Below are positions 36,034 through 44,574 of a DNA stretch of 64,000 nucleotides, one piece after another (position 1 is the stretch's first letter; each line of letters begins with the position of its first letter). The notes under the pieces were generated by a model that saw only the letters and a list, made by a program, of their open reading frames with translations, was not told the DNA's origin and ran no database searches. The DNA comes from Anaerolineaceae bacterium. Its GTDB lineage: Bacteria > Chloroflexota > Anaerolineae > Aggregatilineales > Phototrophicaceae. Position numbers and translations under genes: made by a program. The stretch is taken from assembly GCA_016124855.1 (NCBI GenBank), contig WGMX01000018.1:98017-162016 (forward strand). The letters are read 5' to 3'.

Positions 36034-37281
36034 ATGCTCAATGACTCCATACGCTACATCGCAAATCAGCTTTATTGTGATGAAGTATCCGTACAAAGTA
36101 TTGCCGACAAGATAGGAACGCCGGTTTACATTTACAGCTTGAAGCGCGTTCTGGATAATCTTGCGCGTATCCGATTAGCCTTCGGCGAGCTGAACCCGCA
36201 CGTTCATTACAGTGCGAAGGCTAATGCCAGCCTCGCCGTACTGCATACAATCGTTAAGGCTGGTGCTGGCATTGATGCTGTAAGCGGCGGCGAAATATAC
36301 AAAGCCTTACAAGTTGGAACGAAACCGGAAGACATCGTTTTCGCAGGTGTGGGTAAAACCCGCGACGAACTGCGCTATGCACTAGAGCAAAACGTCGGCT
36401 GGTTTAATATTGAGAATGTTCTTGAACTCCAGCATATTAACGACCTAGCCGCGGAGCTGGGCAAAGAATCCGCACGAGTTGCCTTAAGGCTCAATCCTGA
36501 TGTCACGGCGGCAACCCATCACCATATCGCAACCGGACACAAAGCAGCCAAGTTCGGTTTGTCGATTGAAACCGTCAAAGAGGTTTTGGCTCATCGTGAC
36601 CAATATTCGAACGTGCGGATTGAGGGGATTCATATCCACATTGGCAGCCAACTGCATGATACCGAAGCTACACGGCAAGCCGTTCGGGTGGCGCTGGACT
36701 GCATCGGCCCTTATCCTGACATTCGAACGTTTAATATCGGCGGTGGCATGGCAGTACGCTATTCGCCAGAAGAACAAATTCCGCGATGGGAAGATTTTGG
36801 CGCGGCAGTTACACCGCTGCTCAAAGAATATGAGGTCATACTTGAACCGGGACGTTCGATCATTGCCGATGCGGGCATATTGGTGATGTCATTGTTGTAT
36901 ACCAAAGTGCAAGGCGGCGAACCCATTTATATCACTGATGGGAGTATGGCGGAACTCATACGCCCTGCTCTATATGAAGCGCATCATGAAATTATGCCTG
37001 TGATGAAAACAAGCGAAGCAGTTTCACAAAAAGCCTATCATGTGGTTGGACCAGTTTGCGAAAGTGCGGATGCATTGGGGCATGACATACTTTTGCCTGA
37101 GTTAGAAGCTGGCAGTTTACTGGCGGTGTTGACGGCTGGCGCGTACAGCATGGCAATGGCGAGTAATTACAACCAGCGTACACGTCCCCCGGAAGTGGTT
37201 GTGGCCGAAGACGGCAAGTCGTGGCGATTGGCTCGACGGCGCGAGACATGGGACGATTTAACAGCGACAGAAATCATCTGA
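36034..37281 (+). CDS. lysA: Diaminopimelate decarboxylase
   Basis: 415 aa. It converts meso-diaminopimelate to lysine with pyridoxal phosphate. The PLP lysine is in HYSAKANAS (Lys 62). GIDAVSGGEIY, FAGVGKT, GIHIHIGSQL, FNIGGGMAVRY and EPGRSI are barrel motifs binding phosphate and substrate, and GPVCESAD (Cys ~342) and the ASNYNQRTRPPEV segment complete the dimer active site. ATG 36034 has AAGG six bases upstream and starts only 8 bp after the cyclase stop, so the two genes are likely one transcript. That pairing has no obvious metabolic logic. Confidence 0.93.
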   Translation: MLNDSIRYIANQLYCDEVSVQSIADKIGTPVYIYSLKRVLDNLARIRLAFGELNPHVHYSAKANASLAVLHTIVKAGAGIDAVSGGEIYKALQVGTKPEDIVFAGVGKTRDELRYALEQNVGWFNIENVLELQHINDLAAELGKESARVALRLNPDVTAATHHHIATGHKAAKFGLSIETVKEVLAHRDQYSNVRIEGIHIHIGSQLHDTEATRQAVRVALDCIGPYPDIRTFNIGGGMAVRYSPEEQIPRWEDFGAAVTPLLKEYEVILEPGRSIIADAGILVMSLLYTKVQGGEPIYITDGSMAELIRPALYEAHHEIMPVMKTSEAVSQKAYHVVGPVCESADALGHDILLPELEAGSLLAVLTAGAYSMAMASNYNQRTRPPEVVVAEDGKSWRLARRRETWDDLTATEII

Positions 37282-37327
37282 GCAGGAAATAGGCCAACAG
37301 ACTCAGTCGTCTTCAAAAAGATCGACT

Positions 37328-37343
37328 ATACTGGATACAGTAT
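37328..37343. promoter_or_regulatory. Palindrome upstream of the TIR-SUMF1 gene
   Basis: ATACTG and CAGTAT flank GATA, a perfect 6-4-6 inverted repeat 26 bases before the start codon. It overlaps a -10-like TATACT (37327-37332). It may be an operator. Confidence 0.4.
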
Positions 37344-37369
37344 TTTCCCCAAAATGATAGGTGGACAAA

Positions 37370-38545
37370 ATGCGCGTCTTCATCAATTACACTCATAGTG
37401 ATCTGAATGCGGTTGAGCAAATCGCAGCGTTTCTCCATGCCGAAAATCATGACGTCGGTTCAGAGGAAAAACTACTGCCAGATCACGATTGGGCAGCGAA
37501 ACTTAGCGAACAAATTACCTCGGCGGATGCAGTTATTTACGCAATTTCACCGGACTCATTGGCTTCAGAGTGGTGTCAGTGGAGTTTGGGCCAAGCGCTG
37601 AAAGCCGGGAAACCAGTTATTCCCGCATTGTTACGTGAAAGTGCCTCCTTACCCGAAAGTTTAGCCGCGCTGCCCTATATTGATGTGGCGAGTGGGGTAA
37701 ATGACGACGATAAAGAGGCGCTGCGGAAAGCGCTAAACAACCTTGACACTTACAAGGTTGCGCTCGAGCAAAGTGTATCTGTTTCCGACGCACCGAATGG
37801 CATTCCTGCACAGGCCGTTGGCACGATTGACATCAGCCGCGCGACTTCACCCAGACCAGCACTTTTGCCCAACCTGCTTCATATTTTGCCGCCACCGTTT
37901 GAGTGGCTGGATATTCCATCTGGCGAAGTAACTTTAAGAGATGCCAGCGCAGATGGCGGTTCAAAGGGCGGAACATTTAAAGTAGGTAGTTTTGCCATTG
38001 CGAAGTACGCCGTCACCAACGCTCAATACAGGGTGTTTTTGGAAGATAACAAGGGCTATAACGTCGAACGCTGGTGGGATTTTTCGGATGCGGCCAAAGC
38101 ATGGCGCGAAGCGAATCCAACAAAGCCTTCAATTTCACATGAAGAAGAGAAGCCGGTCGTGGGCGTTTCATGGTTCGAGGCAGTCGCTTTCTGCCGCTGG
38201 CTGAACGTGCGCGTGCGTCCGGGTTTAGCAATGGCGAACCGCGATATGCCGGGACACGTCCAACCACGAAAGTCGCTACCAACAGTAGCGCTCCCGACCG
38301 AACAGCAGTGGCAGCACGCGATTGAAAATGACGAGGAACTGATGGATCTCAGCGGGAACGTATTAGAGTGGTGCATGAATAGCTGGGGAACAGATCATGT
38401 TGTTTTGGGAGGCAATGTTGAACGTGTCGTCCGCGTTGGTTCAACCGAACACGACGAAGAAACGCGCTTGAGTCATCGTGATCTGGCAAAACCGGACGCA
38501 CGGAACACGGAATTTGGTTTCCGTGTTGTTTGTTATCTGCCTTAA
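37370..38545 (+). CDS. TIR domain fused to formylglycine-generating-enzyme-like (SUMF1) domain
   Basis: 391 aa. The N-terminal TIR domain (about 1-130) has MRVFINYTHSDLNAVEQIAAFL, an LLPDHDWAAKLSEQITSADA helix, YAISPDSLASEWCQWSLGQAL and PVIPALL. In NAD-cleaving TIRs a Glu lies two or three residues after WC; here WCQWSLG has Ser there, so NADase activity is doubtful. A linker leads to a SUMF1/FGE-sulfatase domain (from about 180): FEWLDIPSGEVTLRD, KYAVTNAQYRVFLED, PVVGVSWFEAVAFCRWLN, LPTEQQWQHAI, DLSGNVLEWCMNSW and the final FGFRVVCY. In many bacterial fusions this fold is a binding or sensor domain. AGGTGG lies five bases before ATG 37370. Confidence 0.82.
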   Translation: MRVFINYTHSDLNAVEQIAAFLHAENHDVGSEEKLLPDHDWAAKLSEQITSADAVIYAISPDSLASEWCQWSLGQALKAGKPVIPALLRESASLPESLAALPYIDVASGVNDDDKEALRKALNNLDTYKVALEQSVSVSDAPNGIPAQAVGTIDISRATSPRPALLPNLLHILPPPFEWLDIPSGEVTLRDASADGGSKGGTFKVGSFAIAKYAVTNAQYRVFLEDNKGYNVERWWDFSDAAKAWREANPTKPSISHEEEKPVVGVSWFEAVAFCRWLNVRVRPGLAMANRDMPGHVQPRKSLPTVALPTEQQWQHAIENDEELMDLSGNVLEWCMNSWGTDHVVLGGNVERVVRVGSTEHDEETRLSHRDLAKPDARNTEFGFRVVCYLP

Positions 38546-38562
38546 CTTTCTCAAGAAACTGT

Positions 38563-38582
38563 GGGCGGGAAAAATCCCGCCC
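38563..38582. terminator. Hairpin between convergent TIR-SUMF1 gene and uvrB
   Basis: GGGCGGGA pairs with TCCCGCCC around AAAA, a very stable stem without a clear T-run. It probably ends transcripts from both sides or is a dispersed hairpin. Confidence 0.5.
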
Positions 38583-38597
38583 CTACATCATGTTCAT

Positions 38598-40610
38598 TTA
38601 ATTCAGCAGCAAGCTGCCTTCGACCTGCTTGTCCAAGACGATACCACGCAGCTCGGTAATTTGGTCACGCAGCGCAGCGGCTTTCTCGAATTCGAGGGCT
38701 TGCGCGGCGGACTTCATTTCCTTCTCAAGCTCCTTGATCATCTTATTGATGTCTTCCTTGGGCAAGGTCGAGAGATCGACTGCGCCTTCAATCTTGGTCT
38801 CATCCTCAACCATCGACTTCACACGGTCAGTCAGATCACGCACCTGCTTGACAATTGAGCGCGGGACAATACCTCGTTCCTCATTGTGCTTGTTCTGAAT
38901 CTCGCGACGGCGATTCGTTTCATCAATCGCCCGCTTCATCGAGTCAGTCATATGGTTAGCGTACAAGATGACTTTGCCATCGACATGACGCGCCGCGCGA
39001 CCAATGTTCTGGATAAGCGCTTGTTCAGAGCGCAAGAAACCTTCTTTATCGGCATCCAGAATAGCGACCAGCGAGACTTCGGGTAAGTCGATACCTTCAC
39101 GCAGCAGGTTGATACCGACCAAAACATCATAAACACCTAGGCGTAAGTCCCGCAGGATTTCAATACGTTCAATCGTTTCGATCTCGGCGTGGAGATATTG
39201 GGCGCGGATACCCATTTCATTGATGTAACCTGCCAATTCCTCTGCCATACGCTGCGTGAGGGTTGTCACCAAGGCACGTTGACCTTTTTGAACACGCGAG
39301 GCGATCTCTTGCAGCAGGTCGTCAATTTGACCTTCGATGGGACGTACAAACACTTCAGGGTCAAGAATACCCGTCGGGCGGATAATCTGTTGGACCACCG
39401 CTTGGCTGATTTCACGCTCATATGGGCCGGGAGTCGCGGAGGTATAAATGGTCTGCCCCATGCGTGTTTGGAATTCTTCGAAGCTCAAAGGGCGGTTATC
39501 CAGAGCACTCGGCAAACGGAAACCGTAATCCACCAGCGTGGTCTTACGCATCTTATCACCGTTATACATCCCGCGCAGTTGTGGCACAGTCATGTGACTT
39601 TCGTCGATGACCATCAGATAATCACTGGGGAAATAGTCAATTAGGGTTGAAGGTGGACTCCCTGCCGGACGCTGATCGAGATGGCGCGAGTAGTTTTCAA
39701 TGCCGGACGAGTAACCCACCTCACGGATCATCTCAAGATCGTAGCGCGTCCGCTGTTCGATGCGTTGGGCTTCGAGCAGTTTGCCCTCACGCTTGAAGTT
39801 AAGAATGGTTTCTTCGAGTTCCACTTCAATATCATGGAGCGCCTGCTTGGTCTTTTCTTCATCTGTGACAAACTGCTTGGCAGGGAAAATTTTGATCGTT
39901 TTATGTTCGTCGAGAATTTCACCGGTTAAGGTGTCGAACTCAACCATTCGTTCAATCTCATCACCAAACAGTTGGATGCGGTATGCTGTTTCGGCGTAAG
40001 CAGGTACGATTTCCAGCGTATCACCACGCACGCGGAACGTACCGCGATGCAGGTCAAGATCATTACGTGAGTATTGTATCTGCACCAGTTTACGCAGAAT
40101 CGTATCACGGCGAATCGTTTCACCGACAGCCAGTTCAACGGTCGAACGTCCCCATGCCTGAGGACTACCGATACCATAAATACAGGAGACTGATGCGACG
40201 ATTAGCACGTCACGACGCGAGAACAAGGCAGCCGTTGCAGCGAGGCGCAAACGGTCGATCTGCTCATTGATTTGTGTTTCTTTCTCGATGTGCAAATCCA
40301 TGCGCGGGACGTAGGCTTCAGGTTGATAATAATCATAGTAGCTGACGAAATACTCAACTGCATTTTTAGGGAAGAACTCCTTGAACTCGGCATACAACTG
40401 AGCCGCCAGAGTCTTATTATGTGCCAGCACTAATGTAGGTTTTTGAACTTGTTGGACAACTTGGGCTATCGAAAAGGTTTTACCAGTACCAGTCGCGCCC
40501 AGCAAAGTTTGATGTTGTAAGCCTTTTTCAAGACCATCTACTAAGCCGGCAATTGCGGTCGGTTGGTCACCAGTGGGTTGGAACTCCGAGACAAGCTGGA
40601 AGGGGGGCAT
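38598..40610 (-). CDS. uvrB: Excinuclease ABC subunit UvrB
   Basis: 670 aa, the family's usual length. UvrB loads onto damaged DNA in nucleotide excision repair and recruits UvrC. Walker A is [15 protein letters not shown] near residue 40. The beta-hairpin that inserts between DNA strands is [12 protein letters not shown]. Helicase motifs include [19 protein letters not shown]-like [11 protein letters not shown] and [17 protein letters not shown], with the last motif [13 protein letters not shown]. The C-terminal UVR domain ([28 protein letters not shown]) contacts UvrC. It is a single gene without visible SOS box that I could confirm. Confidence 0.97.
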   Translation of the reverse strand: MPPFQLVSEFQPTGDQPTAIAGLVDGLEKGLQHQTLLGATGTGKTFSIAQVVQQVQKPTLVLAHNKTLAAQLYAEFKEFFPKNAVEYFVSYYDYYQPEAYVPRMDLHIEKETQINEQIDRLRLAATAALFSRRDVLIVASVSCIYGIGSPQAWGRSTVELAVGETIRRDTILRKLVQIQYSRNDLDLHRGTFRVRGDTLEIVPAYAETAYRIQLFGDEIERMVEFDTLTGEILDEHKTIKIFPAKQFVTDEEKTKQALHDIEVELEETILNFKREGKLLEAQRIEQRTRYDLEMIREVGYSSGIENYSRHLDQRPAGSPPSTLIDYFPSDYLMVIDESHMTVPQLRGMYNGDKMRKTTLVDYGFRLPSALDNRPLSFEEFQTRMGQTIYTSATPGPYEREISQAVVQQIIRPTGILDPEVFVRPIEGQIDDLLQEIASRVQKGQRALVTTLTQRMAEELAGYINEMGIRAQYLHAEIETIERIEILRDLRLGVYDVLVGINLLREGIDLPEVSLVAILDADKEGFLRSEQALIQNIGRAARHVDGKVILYANHMTDSMKRAIDETNRRREIQNKHNEERGIVPRSIVKQVRDLTDRVKSMVEDETKIEGAVDLSTLPKEDINKMIKELEKEMKSAAQALEFEKAAALRDQITELRGIVLDKQVEGSLLLN

Positions 40611-40781
40611 GTCAGGCTCCGTTTCAGAACGTCAGTTCGTAATTGGACTAGGAATTATAGCGGAAAATATGACATGGGCAAAGGGTCATTTAGACAAATG
40701 GAGTAGGCTAAACCTTCGAAATAAACAAGCAAAACAAGTGTGAGAAGATGCACTATCCAGACAAGGAACATTAACTCACCA

Positions 40782-40810
40782 TTGACACTGCCCTACCCGA
40801 CTGATATTAT
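40782..40810 (+). promoter_or_regulatory. Promoter of the tRNA pair
   Basis: TTGACA (40782-40787), a 17-bp spacer and TATTAT (40805-40810) predict a start near 40817, seven bases before the first tRNA. Confidence 0.8.
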
Positions 40811-40823
40811 TCCTCTCATACGA

Positions 40824-40895
40824 TGCGGGGTAGAGCAGTGGAAGCTCGTCGGGCTCATAACCCGGAGGTCGCAGGTTCGAGTCCTGTCCCCGCTA
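40824..40895 (+). tRNA. tRNA-fMet (initiator, anticodon CAT)
   Basis: A cloverleaf folds with acceptor GCGGGG/CCCCGC, D arm GAGC/GCTC, anticodon arm TCGGG-CTCATAA-CCCGG, and T arm GCAGG/CCTGT with TTCGAGT. Three G-C pairs in the anticodon stem and an unpaired first position (T1 opposite T72) are initiator features. The CCA end is not encoded. Confidence 0.88.
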
Positions 40896-40900
40896 TTCAT

Positions 40901-40977
40901 GGTGATATAGCTCAGCCGGCTAGAGCGATGCACTCATAATGCATAGGTCCCTGGTTCGAGTCCAGGTATCACCACCA
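40901..40977 (+). tRNA. tRNA with anticodon CAT (elongator Met or Ile2)
   Basis: Cloverleaf: acceptor GGTGATA/TATCACC, D arm GCTC/GAGC, anticodon arm ATGCA-CTCATAA-TGCAT, T arm CCTGG/CCAGG. The CCA end is encoded. A CAT anticodon can belong to elongator Met or, if the C is modified to lysidine, to Ile. Sequence alone does not settle which. It lies 5 bp after the initiator tRNA, on the same transcript. Confidence 0.88.
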
Positions 40978-40992
40978 TAGAATGAGCAACGA

Positions 40993-41016
40993 AACCTCTC
41001 ATATGAGGTTTTTTTG
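40993..41016 (+). terminator. Terminator of the tRNA pair
   Basis: AACCTC (40993-40998) pairs with GAGGTT (41005-41010) followed by a T-run to 41016. Confidence 0.85.
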
Positions 41017-41159
41017 TTGCCTATTCCCAATAATCGCCACCCTCCAACAACCGAAGTTTCGTCGACACGGTATCTGTATGCCGCTCCAGTTTCAGGTCAG
41101 ATCACTTCTGTAAAGCAGGGCTTTCAAGAGTTATTTTCATGGACAGCAAATTAATTTAT

Positions 41160-41570
41160 TTACCTAAAGATTGCCACGCTGGATTTTTTATGTGTAGGAA
41201 AACTGATGGTACTTCTTGACCAAAGCGGAGGTATTTCGAGGCATTGCGTCTTTATTCGTGCTTCACTGTAGATACAAACTTGTTTAATTCTCTGTCCCTG
41301 ACGCTGTATGATAACTGCAAAATTTTTGCCATCTGGTGACCAGAATGCGCCATTAATATATTCGTGTTCCTGAAGCAGAAGTAGTCTTTTCAAATCAAGT
41401 GTTTGGGGATCAACATATAAAACTTGATTTGTAGTAACATCGGAGTCGGTATAAAACAGCAACTTTGAGGGGAAGTTTTGTGAACCAACCGCACTAATAG
41501 GTGCAGCTTTGCCGCTGAATAAATAAATTAACAACGAGAGAGTCAAGCATACTTTGATTATTTTTGTCAT
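41160..41570 (-). CDS. Truncated secreted beta-propeller (TolB/WD40-like) protein
   Basis: 136 aa. A signal peptide (MTKIIKVCLTLSLLIYLFSG) leads to a few propeller blades: KLLFYTDSDVTTNQVLYVDPQTLDLKRLL, then the TolB-like box AFWSPDGKNFAVIIQRQG. After QCLEIPPLW the chain changes to STISFPTHKKSSVAIFR with no blade pattern and stops, far short of a complete propeller. It is probably a decayed or frameshifted remnant. The gene is AT-richer than its neighbours and lies in a region with other relic signs (41601-42054). Confidence 0.5.
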   Translation of the reverse strand: MTKIIKVCLTLSLLIYLFSGKAAPISAVGSQNFPSKLLFYTDSDVTTNQVLYVDPQTLDLKRLLLLQEHEYINGAFWSPDGKNFAVIIQRQGQRIKQVCIYSEARIKTQCLEIPPLWSRSTISFPTHKKSSVAIFR

Positions 41571-41600
41571 CGTTATTTCAAATAGTGTAAAGCTAGTCAA

Positions 41601-42054
41601 GAGATATTAACTCAAATGTTTAAAAAATATGACAAATTATCCTCTGTTTGCTCAAATTGCAAGAAAAACGTTCGTTATTTTCACTTAAAAATTGCAAGAG
41701 AATGGGTCGAATATCGTTGCAATCCGATGTCAAAAATAATTCTATAATGACCTTTTCTTTGTAAAAGGCATTCTATGATTGGCACCGATTTCGAGTCAAG
41801 AACAAATATTCTACAACAGATTGGCGATTTTGATGGTTCGAAGTGGGTTAATATCTTGTTTGCGAAAACAAACCACTAGCCGCTTGAATACGTCTATTTT
41901 CCAGTTTTTCAGGTCACCTGCTCAAGCCGTTTTGCTTAATCTTGATTCTGTTTCTAGGCTAAAACTTGGCCGACAACCTGAAAAACTGTAATAATTACCT
42001 TAATGTTGCCTGTTATTACCTGTTTATCAGGCACATTCCCATTCTTGCCCGCAA
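41601..42054. repeat. AT-rich relic spacer with 13-bp inverted repeat
   Basis: CAGTTTTTCAGGT (41902-41914) and ACCTGAAAAACTG (41976-41988) are perfect inverted copies 61 bases apart. A -10-like TATAAT lies near 41744 ahead of a 34-codon open frame from ATG 41775 (MIGTDFESRTNILQQIGDF) that ends at TAG. No complete gene is visible. It may be a remnant of a small mobile element or a broken gene. Confidence 0.45.
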
Positions 42055-43158
42055 CTAAATCACGAATTGACCATTTTGATAGAACAGTTCACCATCAACA
42101 TGAATGGTGCTGTTGTTCCGCATGTCGCAGATCATGTCCCAATGAACCGCACTGCGATTATGGCTGCCGGTTTCAGGATAACCCATGCCGATTGCCATAT
42201 GCACCGTACCGCCGATTTTTTCATCAAACAAGATATTACCGGTAAAACGGTTGATGCCGAAGTTGGTTCCGATGGCAAATTCACCCAAATATCGTGCACC
42301 TGCATCGGTGTTCAATTGGGCTTGTAACAAGTCGTCGTTCGACTCCGCTTTGGCATGAACCACTTTCCCATTCTCAAATTTCAGTTCGATACCGGATACT
42401 GCCCTACCCGCCACAATACTCGGATAATCAAAACGAATCCAACCATTGACTGATTCTTCAACAGGGCCGGTGAAAATTTCGCCGCTGGGCATGTTTTTAT
42501 GACCGTCACTGTTAATGAACGTCCGTCCATCAATCGAAAGTGTAATATCAGCATTCGGGCCTTGCAGCTTGACGTTCTTCTTGCCTTTGAGCCAATCGAC
42601 TTTCAACTGCTGCACGGCAGACAGTTTGCGCCATTCTCCGGCTGGGTCTTCGTGATCCAAAAACATCGAACCATAAACAAAGTTCTCGTATTCTTCGAGA
42701 CTCATATTGGCTTCTTGAGCACTGGCCTCGGTTGGATACCACGTACCCACCCATTCGAAGTCCAAGTTGGCACTGCGGGTCAAACGGGTATCCAACCACG
42801 ATTTACGGGCTGCCGCAATTTTCTGAACACGTTTAGCATCCACGTTGGTCATGGCACGGGTATTATTGCTCGAACCGAGGCGAATATAGATATCGGCCTT
42901 TTCATAGTAGAGGCTCATACTGGGGTCAAGCCACGCAATTTGATCGTCATTGGCTTCACGGGCAAAGTGACGCGTCATGGTTTCATCACTGATGAATAGC
43001 GAAGGATTTCCGCCGTACTTGAGCACTTCGGCATAAACCGCACGGAGCGCCGGCAACGTATTCACATCGCCCAAAATGCCAACCCACATGCCGGGTTTCA
43101 CATCGCAGGCGTAATCGACCAGTACATTTGCAAGTCTCTGTAAGCGAATGTTGGTCAT
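42055..43158 (-). CDS. M29-family (thermophilic) aminopeptidase
   Basis: 367 aa. These cobalt/zinc enzymes remove N-terminal residues from peptides in the cytoplasm. The start LQRLANVLVDYACDVKPGMWVGI is typical. The metal site can be read: Glu in MPSGEIFTGP, Glu in LGEFAIGTN, His in GGTVHMAIGMGYPETG, and His and Asp in SAVHWDMICDMR. The M29 fold needs a dimer. No signal peptide is present. It stands alone, 100 bp from the thiol peroxidase gene on the same strand. Confidence 0.9.
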   Translation of the reverse strand: MTNIRLQRLANVLVDYACDVKPGMWVGILGDVNTLPALRAVYAEVLKYGGNPSLFISDETMTRHFAREANDDQIAWLDPSMSLYYEKADIYIRLGSSNNTRAMTNVDAKRVQKIAAARKSWLDTRLTRSANLDFEWVGTWYPTEASAQEANMSLEEYENFVYGSMFLDHEDPAGEWRKLSAVQQLKVDWLKGKKNVKLQGPNADITLSIDGRTFINSDGHKNMPSGEIFTGPVEESVNGWIRFDYPSIVAGRAVSGIELKFENGKVVHAKAESNDDLLQAQLNTDAGARYLGEFAIGTNFGINRFTGNILFDEKIGGTVHMAIGMGYPETGSHNRSAVHWDMICDMRNNSTIHVDGELFYQNGQFVI

Positions 43159-43262
43159 GGTTTCCTTTCCTTAATGCAAGATGGTTCAAAATTACAGGCG
43201 AACTATACAACTTCGAGTCGTATAGGAAAATATCCAGCTACCGAGCCAATTCAATAGTCTCT

Positions 43263-43775
43263 CTAGATCATTGACATGGCACAGGAAAGTACCGCTTCAA
43301 AGTTGATTACATGATCAATGTTGGGTACATATTCGGAGTATTGAACAATGTCGTTCTGACCAATAACAAAGGCCGCACGCTGGCAAATGCGGAGATCAAT
43401 CACATGTACGCCATACGCTGTGGAAAAATTCATATCTTTATGATCCGACAGCGTCTCGACGCGCTCTATCCCCTCAGCGCCACACCAACGACTCTGGGCA
43501 TAAGGTAAATCCGCACTGACTGTCAGAATCACTATGTCTTGGTTGAAGGCCGAGGCTTCTTGATTAAAACGGCGAGTTTGGGCCGAACACACGGAGGTAT
43601 CCAACGAAGGAACGATGCTCAAAATTTTGACCTTGCCAGTATAATCAGACAGGGTTTTTCTAGACCAATTATTAGCCGTAAGCGCAAAATCAGGTGCTTG
43701 GTCACCAACCTTGAGCATTTTGGCAACAACAGGAAATTCTCGTGATCCAATTATCATTCCGGAACGCGCTACCAT
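43263..43775 (-). CDS. tpx: Thiol peroxidase Tpx
   Basis: 170 aa. This thioredoxin-dependent peroxidase reduces hydrogen peroxide and lipid peroxides. After an N-terminal strand comes GDQAPDFALTANNW, the peroxidatic Cys in PSLDTSVC (Cys 63) and the resolving Cys in SRWCGAEGI (Cys 98), the spacing typical of atypical 2-Cys Tpx. The Arg is in the C-terminal part (LRICQRAAFVIG). ATG 43775 has AAAGGAG six bases upstream; an ATG at 43793 overlaps that site. It complements the catalase at 16844. Confidence 0.93.
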   Translation of the reverse strand: MVARSGMIIGSREFPVVAKMLKVGDQAPDFALTANNWSRKTLSDYTGKVKILSIVPSLDTSVCSAQTRRFNQEASAFNQDIVILTVSADLPYAQSRWCGAEGIERVETLSDHKDMNFSTAYGVHVIDLRICQRAAFVIGQNDIVQYSEYVPNIDHVINFEAVLSCAMSMI

Positions 43776-43929
43776 TAGAAACTCCTTTAACATTACAAAA
43801 GAAAAGTGACGACCATTTACGCTACTAATGACGGCAAATTATAACCATCCACTTGAAAGTTTGGACGAAGCCACTCATTTGCTCAGACGAAATTAATGTG
43901 AAACTTTTGTCCAAAAGAGGAATAATCCT

Positions 43930-44574
43930 ATGAATATGAGGCTCAGATTTTTCGTCGTTCTGCTCGGAACATTGGCTGTAGCAGCTGTGTTCACATTCCC
44001 ATTGTGGCGACCTTTTATTGCACGCACAGAAGTCAATAATGTGGCATTTCCGGGTTTATCCGCTGAGCAGTCGCAAGCCTATCTTCGATTATCTGATGAC
44101 CAGCAGCAATTGTTCCGCGATATGCTCAAAGTGACACCGACAATGGCGGTCGCGATGGCACGCGCTGCGACAAGCCCTGACATCGTTATTCCGACTGAGG
44201 AACAGGGTATGCCTGCGATGATTAATTCGTCGGTAGTGGCGGGTGGAACGTTTACTGTGATTGATGCCTTGCACACGGCTGAGGGAACCGTCACCATTTA
44301 TCAACTGCCGGACAACACCCGACTGCTGCGACTGGAAGATTTCAAAGTTACGAACGGTCCTGAACTGCATGTGTATCTGGTTCGTAACCCGAAACCACGC
44401 GAACAGAAGGAAGTTGGCAACGATTATATTGATTTAGGGGCACTTAAAGGCAACGTGGGCAACCAGAATTATCCTGTGCCAACCGAAACTGATTTAAATA
44501 TTTACCGAGGGGTCATTATTTACTCGGTTCCGTTTGGTGTGATTTTCAGCAGCGCAGAGCTGCGATTGAGCTAA
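43930..44574 (+). CDS. Membrane-anchored DM13-domain protein
   Basis: 214 aa. One N-terminal helix (FFVVLLGTLAVAAVFTFPLW) anchors a periplasm-facing chain; the middle (AEQSQAYLRLSDDQQQLFRDML) is helical and the C-terminal 115 residues form a DM13 domain: GGTFTVIDALHTAEGTVTIYQL, RLEDFKVTNGPELHVYLVR, YIDLGALKGNVGNQNYPVP, and VIIYSVPFGVIFSSAELRL. DM13 domains are proposed to take part in redox reactions near the membrane; no redox cofactor motif is visible here. Its stop overlaps the convergent amidohydrolase gene by 4 bp. Confidence 0.82.
   Translation: MNMRLRFFVVLLGTLAVAAVFTFPLWRPFIARTEVNNVAFPGLSAEQSQAYLRLSDDQQQLFRDMLKVTPTMAVAMARAATSPDIVIPTEEQGMPAMINSSVVAGGTFTVIDALHTAEGTVTIYQLPDNTRLLRLEDFKVTNGPELHVYLVRNPKPREQKEVGNDYIDLGALKGNVGNQNYPVPTETDLNIYRGVIIYSVPFGVIFSSAELRLS

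Noticed and set aside
41775..41876. 34-codon open frame MIGTDFESRTNILQQ
   Set aside because: A -10-like box is present, but there is no ribosome site and no known family; treated as relic.
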